Shown: piece after piece, positions 8,315 through 16,224 of the stretch
How positions within the stretch are numbered: position 1 is the stretch's first letter
Layout of the letters: each line of letters starts with the position of its first letter
Source of the DNA: an uncultured Devosia sp.
GTDB lineage: Bacteria > Pseudomonadota > Alphaproteobacteria > Rhizobiales > Devosiaceae
Direction: 5' to 3'
Assembly (NCBI RefSeq): GCF_963517015.1
Contig: NZ_CAUQDV010000003.1
Coordinates: 170,521 to 234,520, forward strand
Length of the DNA: 64,000 bases
Program-made: the position numbers and the translations under genes
The notes under the pieces: generated by a model
Database searches by the model: none
The model's input: only the letters and a program-made list of their open reading frames with translations
Told to the model about the DNA's origin: nothing

Positions 8315-9529
8315 TCAAGCGCCTGCGCCCATCAGCCTAGCACGGTGTGCATAGACCGCGTCCTCGTCATAATGCTCGCCCGATTGCGCCGCCTGCTCGA
8401 CGAGGCGCGCCAGCCGCGCCCTATCGAAATGCAGCGCCACCACAGCCCCGGCCAGCGCCTCGACATCATCGCGTGGCGTCAATAGGGCACCACCGTGCTC
8501 TTCAGCTAGGCCCTTCGCATAGGCCGAGTCATAGCCTACCATCGGGCAACCCGACACCAGTGTCTCGATCAGGCACCGCGCCGATTCCATAGTCTTGTGA
8601 CAGAAGAGCAGCATGTCGCTGTCGCGCAGCGCTGCCAGCAGTTTCTCGCGATCCGTCTCGAACCCGGGCAACATGATCTTGTCGCCCAGCGAGGCCGCCT
8701 CGACCCGCTGCCGCATCTTATCGATATCAGGCCCATCCCCGATCCAGCGCGCCCGAAAGGGCACGCCGCGCCCGTTCAGAATTTCGAGGACACCCAGCCA
8801 GTCCCCGGTCCCCTTCATCGTCGCCGCGCGACCTGTGTATACGATTTCAAGCGGCGCGCCCGATCTGATCCGGGCCAGCTTGCCTTGTAGCTGCGCCGCG
8901 CCGATCTGGTCTGTCGCCGTCGTATGCGTATCGTATATGCAGTGCGGGTCGGGCGCCGAGGCCCTGAAGTAATTGAATGTATCCATGCCTTGCAGCAGAG
9001 CCCTTCGGCTACTGCCGAGGATGAATCGCTGATAGCGATCCATCAGTGGCAACTCGATTGTAGACTTGACCCTGCGCTTGAGCGATGACCCCGCCATCGC
9101 CTGCCGGATGATCTGCGGCTCGACGCGATCGATCCAGACGACATAGTCGCGCTTCTGCTTGCGCGCCTCTAGCGCTGCAATGGCCGGCCAGTCACCAATC
9201 AGCCCGCCAATGGTGAAGCACAGATGCTCATGCTCTGCAATCGCTCCCCGCAGCGTCTTCCGCACGGACCTATAATGCTTGATCATACGCGACAAGGCAT
9301 AGCCGTCGGGCAGCACAATGGTCCTGCAGTCTGCCGTACCTAGCTGCTGCTCAAGAGCCACCCAGGCCGATGAACTGCCCGCCCCCTCGGCGGTCATTCC
9401 CACATAAGTCACTCGATCGAAGTGCTTCCGCCACTGGGCAATCCCCCTGGCTGTCTGTTCATCGATGAAAGTGCCGTCGGCACTTTCGTGGATCGGAACA
9501 TGCGTCACCACCAAGATACTGCTTGCCAC
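8315..9529 (-). CDS. GT4-like glycosyltransferase
   Basis: A GTG start at 9529 with GGAGG five bases upstream gives about 404 residues beginning VASSILVVTHVPIHESADGT. A longer frame to 9631 exists but lacks a good site. The C-terminal half has the GT-B nucleotide-sugar-binding pattern: LEIVYTGRAATMKGTGDWL, ARWIGDGPD, KIMLPGFETDREKL, then the ESARCLIETLVSGCPMVGYD block containing the conserved Glu region. This indicates a retaining glycosyltransferase acting on the cytoplasmic side, perhaps on surface polysaccharide. The acceptor and donor are unknown. It is a single intact gene flanked by decayed DNA. Confidence 0.8.
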   Translation of the reverse strand: MASSILVVTHVPIHESADGTFIDEQTARGIAQWRKHFDRVTYVGMTAEGAGSSSAWVALEQQLGTADCRTIVLPDGYALSRMIKHYRSVRKTLRGAIAEHEHLCFTIGGLIGDWPAIAALEARKQKRDYVVWIDRVEPQIIRQAMAGSSLKRRVKSTIELPLMDRYQRFILGSSRRALLQGMDTFNYFRASAPDPHCIYDTHTTATDQIGAAQLQGKLARIRSGAPLEIVYTGRAATMKGTGDWLGVLEILNGRGVPFRARWIGDGPDIDKMRQRVEAASLGDKIMLPGFETDREKLLAALRDSDMLLFCHKTMESARCLIETLVSGCPMVGYDSAYAKGLAEEHGGALLTPRDDVEALAGAVVALHFDRARLARLVEQAAQSGEHYDEDAVYAHRARLMGAGA

Positions 9530-9685
9530 GTCGCCTCCCCACGCGAATGATAATGAGGTCATACAACTATTCAGACATGACATCCTGAATACTGGACAAA
9601 TCGCCGGGAGAAAAGCCATGGCTTCGCACAAAACGGCCCCGAAATGGACCGGAGCCCACTTTCAATTCTGCGCTGGAAACGAAGC

Positions 9686-9928
9686 TTATGCGGCGTCATA
9701 GCCGTAGTCTTCGAGCACCCGGACCGGACCTAAGTCCTGACCCTTAGCGAAGTCGCGATCGTTGAATTCGATCACGGCCATCGGGGCGTTGTCGCCGTAG
9801 CGGACCCTTCGCCTCTATGTTGGGCTTACCTTCGCTTTTAGCCTTCCCTTGGACCAAGCTAATCCTGCGATAGCTTGGCTTGCTGGGTGCCGAATCTGCT
9901 TGCTGCGGAATGGTATTTTCGTCGTCAT
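9686..9928 (-). pseudogene. short gene with in-frame stop, unknown function
   Basis: A single reading frame of 81 codons from ATG 9928 to TAA 9686 is interrupted only by a TAG at 9815-9817 (codon 38). Before it the product reads MTTKIPFRSKQIRHPASQAI; after it reads RYGDNAPMAVIEFNDRDFAK and ends VLEDYGYDAA. The second half has strong protein-like composition. A single nonsense mutation, or a start downstream of it, is the simplest explanation. The family is not recognised. Confidence 0.4.
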
Positions 9929-10334
9929 GACATTGTCCCTTTGCCAGTGTGATAGCCAAAAAGCTGTCAGCCGACCGTTAGGCTAAAGCCTATGGGGAAG
10001 GGCAATTATCAACCTAAATGAATTGCTCGTGATCTGGAGGAATTGGCCGGCTACGATGCTTCGAACAGACCTCGCGAGCCACGATGGTGGGCGGGCAAAC
10101 CACCTCAACTCCTGCATCCTTGCCACCGTGCGGGGTTGTCTTAGGATAAACCTTGATGGACGGAACTCGCATCTCCCAGTAATATTTAGGACCATTGGTG
10201 TGGCAATCTGTCATCGATATTTTATTCCACGATGCCAATGTACGCCACAAAATTGCTCGTGTCGGAGACTTGTTTTTAAAGTGGCGCCGATAGAACCTGA
10301 CATTTACAAAGCTAGTTAGCTATTTGGGATTCTA
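9929..10334. other. intergenic stretch without a supported gene
   Basis: I see no convincing gene here. A 78-codon reverse frame at 10014-10250 (ending in CPPTIVAREVCSKHRSRPIP) is the best candidate but has no ribosome-binding site and no recognisable family. The GC content is lower than in the flanking operons. Confidence 0.4.
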
Positions 10335-10560
10335 GTGAACAAGTTTGTTCTCTTTGCCATTGCTGGTGCACTGTCGACCTAGACAGCATTTGCTGCTAAT
10401 CTGATCAATCCGCTTCCAACCAGACACCGACATATGAGGCCGACTTTAACTGGACCGGTTTCGCAACAGGCGAAAAAGTCTCCCAAAAAAACCAGTCGAC
10501 ATTGGCCCCATACACCCCGCGATTTACTGCGGGAATGCATACCGAGATGGGTGCGTGGTG
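10335..10560 (+). pseudogene. outer-membrane beta-barrel protein remnant
   Basis: A GTG at 10335 starts VNKFVLFAIAGALST, followed by an in-frame TAG (10380-10382), then TAFAANLINPLPT. After a frame change comes QTPTYEADFNWTGFATG. Together these give a signal peptide ending AFAA and the first strand (YEADFxWTGFxxG) of the small Omp25-like beta-barrel porins common in Hyphomicrobiales. The stop, the frameshift and the absence of the remaining barrel mark it as dead. The rest, up to about 10716, holds only noise-like reading frames. Confidence 0.6.
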
Positions 10561-10716
10561 TATGTCGGGTAAGAACCTACAAATCGAATTTGTGATGATG
10601 CTCATCGGCTGCCTGCACGGGCAGCAGACCGGGGCCCGTCGGCAACCCCTCGGGGTCCACCACAGCTTAGTCGATTCTGGAAAGGCCCGGACGCGGCTGG
10701 GCTGGCATTACCCGGC

Positions 10717-11598
10717 CTAGGGTCCCGGTTCGGCCAGCACCTGCATGTCGTCGGCATCGCGTCGAGGCGGGGCACCGAAGAAGCGCTTGTACTCGCGGGA
10801 AAACTGCGATGCGCTCTCGTAGCCGACCGCATAGCCGACGGACGCCGCTTCCGCGCGTTCCGTGATCAGCCGGCGCCGCGCTTCGTGCAGCCGGATATGC
10901 TTTTGATACTGTAGCGGGGTGATCCCCGTGACCGCCTTGAACCGCCGGTGAAACACGGAAACGCTCATGCCCGCCACTTCCGCCATGGCGTCGATGCTCA
11001 GGCGGTCGGCGAAATGCTGCTTGATCCAGGCCATGGCCCGCCGGACATGGGCGAGTCGCGAATCTGCATTGGCAATCTGCCGGAGCAGCCCGCCCTGCGG
11101 CCCCATCAGCAGCCTGAAGATGAGTTCATGCTCCAGATGATGCGCCATGACGCGAGCCTCATCGGGCTGGTCCAGCAGATTGGCAAAGCGCCGCCACGTA
11201 TCGATCTGTGCCGGGCTGGCTTGGGTAACGCCGAAACCAGATTGCAAGGACGGCTCCGGCTGCCGGGCCATGTCCAGCAGCAGGCTTGATATCACCGCCG
11301 GGTCGAGCAGCAGGTTCAGCGCCAGATAGGGTTCGTCCGGGCTGGCTTCGCACACCTGTCCCATGGCCGTCAGCTCGGCCGCGACCACGATATATTCGCC
11401 GGCGCCATATTCGAGCACGGTGTCGCCGATGAAGGTGCGCTTGCGTCCCTGCAGCACCAGGCACACCACAGGTTCATAGATGAGCCCCGCTGCATCGGTC
11501 AGGTCGTCGATGCGATAGACCAGCACGCGCGGCAGTGCCGGATTGTGTCGGCCCGCGTGGCGCAGCGCAATGGCGCGAATGTCGTCAAGCTCACTCAT
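10717..11598 (-). CDS. AraC-family transcriptional regulator
   Basis: The start at 11598 gives 293 residues. The N-terminal half (YEPVVCLVLQGRKRTFIGD...YGAGEYIVVAAELTAMGQV) is the AraC_N cupin-like arm of the YqhC type. The C-terminal 100 residues hold two helix-turn-helix motifs (LSIDAMAEVAGMSVSVFHRR and AASVGYAVGYESASQFSREY). The gene is divergent from the aldo/keto reductase at 11733, only 135 bases away. YqhC-type regulators usually control a neighbouring aldehyde reductase, so the reductase is the likely target, perhaps induced by reactive aldehydes. Confidence 0.9.
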   Translation of the reverse strand: MSELDDIRAIALRHAGRHNPALPRVLVYRIDDLTDAAGLIYEPVVCLVLQGRKRTFIGDTVLEYGAGEYIVVAAELTAMGQVCEASPDEPYLALNLLLDPAVISSLLLDMARQPEPSLQSGFGVTQASPAQIDTWRRFANLLDQPDEARVMAHHLEHELIFRLLMGPQGGLLRQIANADSRLAHVRRAMAWIKQHFADRLSIDAMAEVAGMSVSVFHRRFKAVTGITPLQYQKHIRLHEARRRLITERAEAASVGYAVGYESASQFSREYKRFFGAPPRRDADDMQVLAEPGP

Positions 11599-11732
11599 GA
11601 CCTCATCCCACATGGCTTGCCTCAAAAGGTCAAGCGATCGGCAGGATCAGGCAATCATTCAGGACCATCAGGCATGCGGTTCGCCATCTCGGTACCTATC
11701 TTCTGGTGGCACAAGCACGAGAGGATATCGTC

Positions 11733-12704
11733 ATGCAAAAACGCAGGCTGGGGCGCAATGGCCCCGAGGTTTCGGCAATCGGCTATGGCGCCATGGGCTT
11801 TCATCTCGCCTATGGCGCGTCCGACGCCCAGGCGGGCCTCGATCTCATCAGGCGCGCCTACGATCTGGGCGTGACATTCTTTGACACTGCCGAACTCTAC
11901 GGCTGGGGCGAGAACGAAAAATTCATTGGCCAGGCGGTGAAGTCGTTCCGCGACGACATTGTCATCGCGACCAAGTTTGGCTTCACCTTCGACAATGGCA
12001 ATTACGGCGTGAACAGCCAGCCGGCCCATATCCGTGAGGTCGCCGAGAACAGCCTGCGCTATCTCGGTGTCGAGCAGATCGACATCCTCTATCAGCACCG
12101 CGTCGATCCGAACGTGCCGATCGAGGATGTGGCCGGCACGGTGCGAGACCTGATCGCCGAGGGCAAGGTCAAGTATTTCGGCCTCAGCGAAGCGGGCCCC
12201 CAAACCATCCGCAAGGCGCATGCCGTTCAGCCGGTGACCGTGCTGCAGACGGAATATTCCGTCTTCGAGCGCGATGTGGAAACCGTCCTGCCGACCACGC
12301 GCGAACTGGGCATCGGCTTCGTGCCCTATTCGCCGCTGGGCCGCGGCTTCCTCACCGGTGCGGTCAAGCCTGCTGCCGAATATGAAGAGAGCGACATGCG
12401 CCGTGTCGATCCCCGCTGGCAGCCGGGCAACTTCGAGAAGAACCGCGACGCCGTGCGCCAGCTCGAACAACTGGCCAGCAGCAAGGGCGCAACCGTTTCC
12501 CAGCTTGCACTGGCCTGGCTGCTGGCGCAGGGCGACGACATCGTGCCCATTCCGGGCACGCGCCGCATCGCGCGCCTGGAAGAAAACATCGGCGCGACCG
12601 ACCTGGTCCTGTCAGCCGATGATCTGGCGCAGATCGAGCAGGTGCTTCCCGACGGCGCATTCGGTGCCCGCTATGCCGGCAACATGGTTCCGACCTGGAT
12701 CTGA
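11733..12704 (+). CDS. aldo/keto reductase
   Basis: The start at 11733 (ATG of MQKRRLGRNGPEVSAIGYGA) gives 323 residues. This is a complete (alpha/beta)8 aldo/keto reductase of the YajO/AKR13 type. The catalytic Asp-Tyr pair lies in FFDTAELYGWGENE, the Lys in IATKFGF, and the NADPH-binding C-terminal block in PIPGTRRIARLEENIGA. It reduces aldehydes or ketones with NAD(P)H in the cytoplasm. A divergent AraC regulator (10717-11598) probably controls it. The physiological substrate cannot be read from the sequence. Confidence 0.92.
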   Translation: MQKRRLGRNGPEVSAIGYGAMGFHLAYGASDAQAGLDLIRRAYDLGVTFFDTAELYGWGENEKFIGQAVKSFRDDIVIATKFGFTFDNGNYGVNSQPAHIREVAENSLRYLGVEQIDILYQHRVDPNVPIEDVAGTVRDLIAEGKVKYFGLSEAGPQTIRKAHAVQPVTVLQTEYSVFERDVETVLPTTRELGIGFVPYSPLGRGFLTGAVKPAAEYEESDMRRVDPRWQPGNFEKNRDAVRQLEQLASSKGATVSQLALAWLLAQGDDIVPIPGTRRIARLEENIGATDLVLSADDLAQIEQVLPDGAFGARYAGNMVPTWI

Positions 12705-12711
12705 ACGCAGG

Positions 12712-12735
12712 ACGGCGGCGCGACAGCGTCGCCGT
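12712..12735. terminator. possible bidirectional terminator
   Basis: The inverted repeat ACGGCG (12712-12717) and CGCCGT (12730-12735) lies between the convergent aldo/keto reductase gene and the small gene at 12759. It lacks a T run, so the call is weak. Confidence 0.35.
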
Positions 12736-12758
12736 TCATTTCGGAAATGGACGGGCCA

Positions 12759-12935
12759 TCACGACCAGACGTTATAGTCCTTTCCGGCAAAGCCATCCTC
12801 CCAGGCTTCATCCCAATTGGCTTCGTCGGCGTTCTTCTTGCCGCGATGGGGATTGGTGTTCTTGTCCTTTTCACTGGCGCCGGCGGTCCAGCCTGCCAGC
12901 CGGACCTGCTCCACATGCCGTTTGTCGTCTGCCAT
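12759..12935 (-). CDS. small hydrophilic protein of unknown function
   Basis: The ATG at 12935, preceded by GGAGACTGAG, gives 58 residues that begin MADDKRHVEQVRLAGWTAGA and end FAGKDYNVWS. It is highly charged, without hydrophobic segments, and is rich in Asn/Asp/Lys, like small stress-related cytoplasmic proteins. It sits directly behind the AraC gene (stop at 12937), so it may be co-transcribed with that regulator. Function unknown. Confidence 0.65.
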   Translation of the reverse strand: MADDKRHVEQVRLAGWTAGASEKDKNTNPHRGKKNADEANWDEAWEDGFAGKDYNVWS

Positions 12936-12936
12936 C

Positions 12937-13881
12937 TCAGTCTCCGGTTTGCTTGGGCACAGGAAGGTCCAGTGCCGATGTTCGATTGCTCGCCTCTGCA
13001 TACTGGCTCGGCGGCATGCCGGCAAACCGGGAAAAGGCCACGCTGAACGCACTGGCCGAGCCATAGCCGATCCGCCGCGCCACTTCCTTCATCCCGCCAT
13101 CGCGGCGGCGCAACATGTCCTTGGCCAGCGCCATGCGCCACGACAGCAGATATTCCATCGGCGCCATGCCTGTCAGCTTCTGAAACCTGTCAAAGAACAC
13201 CGAGCGGGACAGCATGGCCGTCGCCGCCAGGTCTTCTACGCTCCAGGCTTTGGCCGGCGCTTCATGCATCTGGCGGATCGCTGGTCCCAGGTGGCGGTCC
13301 GCAAGACCCCGCAACAGTCCCGGTGTTTCCAACCCCGCCGCGTCCGAGCGCAGGGCCTCGATCAGCAGCAATTGCAGCAACCGCTCCAGCACGACCTCTC
13401 TCGCCGGTCTTGCCGCCTGCGCCTCGCTGCGGATCATCCGCACAAGGTCCGTCAGGCGTGGCTGGCCGCGCACCAGCAGCAGGCAGGGCAGCAGGGCGAA
13501 CACCAGCGTGCTGTCCGGCGATCCGAAGGCCAGCCGGCCGATCAGCACGCGCATGTTGGGCGTCCCTGTCGGGTCGCCATGCCGGGTTTCGTCACCCAGC
13601 CGTGTCACCCGAAGGGGATCCGTGCCGTCGTCCGGTGTGTCCGCTGTGCTCGCCATCTTGAAGCGGTAGGCAGCGGGAATGAGCACGAAGTCATTCTCTT
13701 CCAGCGCGATGTCGGGTTCGTCATTGACCGACAGCCGCGTCGAGCCTTCGAGAATTACCGCAAAGAACGGGCTGCCGTCACTTGGGGCATCGACGCGCCA
13801 ATGCCCCGACCCGCTCGCCGTTTTGGAAAACGGCAGGCTGGGCTGAAGCATGGTCACGATCTCGGCCAGCGGATCGATCAT
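12937..13881 (-). CDS. AraC-family transcriptional regulator (cupin_6 type)
   Basis: The product has 314 residues. The N-terminal half is a cupin_6 domain (LPFSKTASGSGHWRVDAPSD, FFAVILEGSTRLSV, DFVLIPAAYRFKM). The C-terminal half has two helix-turn-helix motifs (WSVEDLAATAMLSRSVFFDR and MKEVARRIGYGSASAFSVAF). It is divergent from the SDR gene at 13977, separated by 95 bases, the usual arrangement in which this regulator type controls the neighbouring oxidoreductase. The effector is unknown. Confidence 0.9.
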   Translation of the reverse strand: MIDPLAEIVTMLQPSLPFSKTASGSGHWRVDAPSDGSPFFAVILEGSTRLSVNDEPDIALEENDFVLIPAAYRFKMASTADTPDDGTDPLRVTRLGDETRHGDPTGTPNMRVLIGRLAFGSPDSTLVFALLPCLLLVRGQPRLTDLVRMIRSEAQAARPAREVVLERLLQLLLIEALRSDAAGLETPGLLRGLADRHLGPAIRQMHEAPAKAWSVEDLAATAMLSRSVFFDRFQKLTGMAPMEYLLSWRMALAKDMLRRRDGGMKEVARRIGYGSASAFSVAFSRFAGMPPSQYAEASNRTSALDLPVPKQTGD

Positions 13882-13976
13882 TTGGACGCTCGCTAATGCA
13901 ATCAGGATGCATCGTGATAGCGCGTCCCGGCTGCGCCGTCCACATAGGGAGCGTTGGACTACGAAAGGACTTTGAC

Positions 13977-14723
13977 GTGAAAACCGTTCTCATCACCGGC
14001 TGCTCCTCCGGCTTCGGCCTCGACACCGCAAACCACTTCCTGGCGCGCGGCTGGAAGGTCGTCGCCACCATGCGCACGCCGCGCACCGACCTGTTTCCTG
14101 CCTCCGAAAACCTGACCGTGCTGCCGCTCGACGTCACGGACGACCAGAGCATTCGCAGCGCCATCGACGCGGCTGGCCCTATAGACGTGCTGGTCAACAA
14201 TGCCGGCATCGGCTGGCTCAACGCCCTCGAGGGCACGCCCATAGAGGTGGCTCAGTCCATCTTCGAGACCAACACAATCGGTACCATGCGGGTGATCCAG
14301 GCGGTTCTGCCGCAGTTCCGCGCGCGAAACACAGGCCTCATCATCAACGTGACCTCGAGCGTCACCATGAAGCCGCTGCCGCTGCTGTCCGTCTATACCG
14401 CCAGCAAGGCCGCCGTGAACGCCTTCACCGAGTCCCTGGCGATTGAGCTTGAGCCTTGGGGCATCGAGGTCAAGATCGTTCTGCCGGGCGCGGCTCCCGA
14501 TACCAGCTTCGGCAGCACGGCCCTGTCCCGCCTGCAGGAGAACGGCGGCTTTCCCGAGCCCTATGGCGATTTCGCAAATGCCGTCATCACCGCCATGCGC
14601 CAGCCTGGCGCGCCAAAAACGCTGTCCTCCGACGTCGCCGAGGCCGTCTGGTATGCCGCAACCGATCCGTCTGCACCCACACGGATTCCCGCCGGGGCCG
14701 ACGCAGTCGCCCTGGCGAACTGA
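13977..14723 (+). CDS. SDR-family oxidoreductase
   Basis: The GTG start at 13977 is preceded by AAAGGAC and gives 248 residues. It is a classical short-chain dehydrogenase. The cofactor motif is TGCSSGFG (residues 8-15), the NNAG motif is in VLVNNAGIGW, and the catalytic Ser is in NVTSSVT. YTASKAAVNAF carries the Tyr-x-x-x-Lys pair. The Arg after the second strand (TMRTPRTD) suggests NADP(H). It probably reduces a carbonyl compound under control of the divergent AraC regulator. Confidence 0.92.
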   Translation: MKTVLITGCSSGFGLDTANHFLARGWKVVATMRTPRTDLFPASENLTVLPLDVTDDQSIRSAIDAAGPIDVLVNNAGIGWLNALEGTPIEVAQSIFETNTIGTMRVIQAVLPQFRARNTGLIINVTSSVTMKPLPLLSVYTASKAAVNAFTESLAIELEPWGIEVKIVLPGAAPDTSFGSTALSRLQENGGFPEPYGDFANAVITAMRQPGAPKTLSSDVAEAVWYAATDPSAPTRIPAGADAVALAN

Positions 14724-14759
14724 AGCAGCAGGAAAGACACGTGTGATTTCCGGCTGGGA

Positions 14760-15428
14760 TCACCGATAGCCTTTGTCGAAACCCTTTTCGAACCAGTGGG
14801 CGGCGGGCGCGGACACCGCGCTCGCCTCGTTCGTAAAGGCGATGATGATCCATTCTGCGGCTGTCTCGTCGGCGGCGGGCACGGCAAGGCCGAAGCGGGT
14901 GGCAATAGCCTGCCCGGCGGTGGCCGAACTTTTGTCATCAGACCATGGGAGCCAACTGTCCGACCTGTTGCCGTCAAGAACAGCCGCAAGGCTTCCCGCG
15001 AAAAAGCCCGCCTGCTCGGCTTGGGGAAACCAGACAGAGCCATCCTGCGATTGCGACGCGTTGAGCACATCGGCCAACGGCTCATGCGGTCGCCCGCCAT
15101 GCATGACGACATGGAACTGCTCGACGAGCGCGGTGTGGTCCCCGTCTTCGACCATGGCTTGCAGATAGGCGCGCAAGGCTCGACCGCCGCCTGAACTGCG
15201 CTCCAGGTCATCGCTGACGCCCACCGGGTCTTCCAGAAGGGCCGCGCCGAGCAGTTTCATCTGCTGCGCTTTTCGCTCCGCCGGCAGATCGTTCAATTCC
15301 TGCGGTGACGACATGAACGCGTGCCAGGTTTGGACAGCGGGGGAAGCGGTGTCCATCTCTTGTGCCCAGGCCGGTTGGAGCATTCCAGCCAAAACAGCTG
15401 CCATGGCCATCAAGTACTTCCGCTTCAT
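14760..15428 (-). CDS. exported protein of unknown function
   Basis: The start at 15428 gives 222 residues beginning MKRKYLMAMAAVLAGMLQPA, then WAQEMD, a Sec signal peptide. The mature part is helical and Ala-rich with no known domain. It ends WFEKGFDKGYR. It is convergent with the SDR gene (36-base gap) and divergent from the cupin at 15629. Function unknown. Confidence 0.65.
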   Translation of the reverse strand: MKRKYLMAMAAVLAGMLQPAWAQEMDTASPAVQTWHAFMSSPQELNDLPAERKAQQMKLLGAALLEDPVGVSDDLERSSGGGRALRAYLQAMVEDGDHTALVEQFHVVMHGGRPHEPLADVLNASQSQDGSVWFPQAEQAGFFAGSLAAVLDGNRSDSWLPWSDDKSSATAGQAIATRFGLAVPAADETAAEWIIIAFTNEASAVSAPAAHWFEKGFDKGYR

Positions 15429-15628
15429 CCGCACGATCTCCTGCATTCCTCTGCCAACTCTGCCATGCTGTTCCCTGGATCACCACCCCGCGACACCTTG
15501 CTCGTACCAGCAAAGCCACCGCTGGACGCGACGCGCTGAAATGCCGATATTGGATGGCAAGGGTGCCAAAGGGGTGTGTCCGGCAGGACAGGGCCTCTGC
15601 CGGGCACGGAGGTCAGCACGAGGACGCG

Positions 15629-16186
15629 ATGAGTCAGATCAAGACCGAATTGCACTGGTCCAAACCCACGGGCATGCTGCCCAACAGCCGCTTTCCGCTG
15701 CTTGTGCACCGCAATGCCGTTCCTGGTGGTGGTGAAGAGGCAGTGCTGGACCGCCTGCGCAGCAATGGCTGGCTCAACAACTGGCGCTATCCCGGCATCT
15801 ATACCTATCACCACTTCCACTCCACCACGCACGAATGCCTCGGCTGCGCCCGCGGCTGGATGGAAGTCGTGCTGTTCGGCGAGAATGGCGTGACGGTCCG
15901 CGTCGAGGCCGGCGACATCGTCGTCCTGCCCGCCGGTGTTTCCCATTGCATGACCGGCAATTCCGAGGACATCCAGATGGTCGGCGGCTATCCCGACGGC
16001 CGGGATTGGGACAATTGCCAGCAGGCCAGGCTGACCCCGGACCTGCATCGCGAAGCTGCCAAGCGCATCATGATGCTGCCCATTCCACCGAGAGATCCGG
16101 CCACCGGTGCCGCCATGCAGGAATGGCTTGATGCGCCGTCATCGGTCGACGCCGATCTCAACGCCTTCCGCGACAATCTGGGCTAG
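15629..16186 (+). CDS. cupin-domain protein (YjlB-like)
   Basis: The ATG at 15629 follows GAGGACGCG and gives 185 residues. The metal-binding cupin pattern is present: YTYHHFHSTTHECLGCARGW (two His and a Glu) and later VVLPAGVSHCM with the last His. This matches YjlB-like single-domain cupins, small cytoplasmic proteins of unknown reaction. A frame extends upstream to 15362 but lacks protein character. A GC-rich terminator follows. Confidence 0.8.
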   Translation: MSQIKTELHWSKPTGMLPNSRFPLLVHRNAVPGGGEEAVLDRLRSNGWLNNWRYPGIYTYHHFHSTTHECLGCARGWMEVVLFGENGVTVRVEAGDIVVLPAGVSHCMTGNSEDIQMVGGYPDGRDWDNCQQARLTPDLHREAAKRIMMLPIPPRDPATGAAMQEWLDAPSSVDADLNAFRDNLG

Positions 16187-16214
16187 GGGGAGGGGCGCCT
16201 GGGCGCCGCTCCCC
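16187..16214. terminator. bidirectional terminator hairpin
   Basis: GGCGCC (16194-16199) and GGCGCC (16202-16207) form a stem extended by GGGG and CCCC. It lies between the convergent genes ending at 16186 and 16225. Confidence 0.5.
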
Positions 16215-16224
16215 GCGGAGAAAA

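Noticed and set aside
14587..15211. Long reverse frames of 88 and 216 codons overlapping the SDR gene and the exported-protein gene
   Set aside because: They are Arg/Ser/Pro-rich, have no ribosome-binding site and lie in the shadow of convincing genes.
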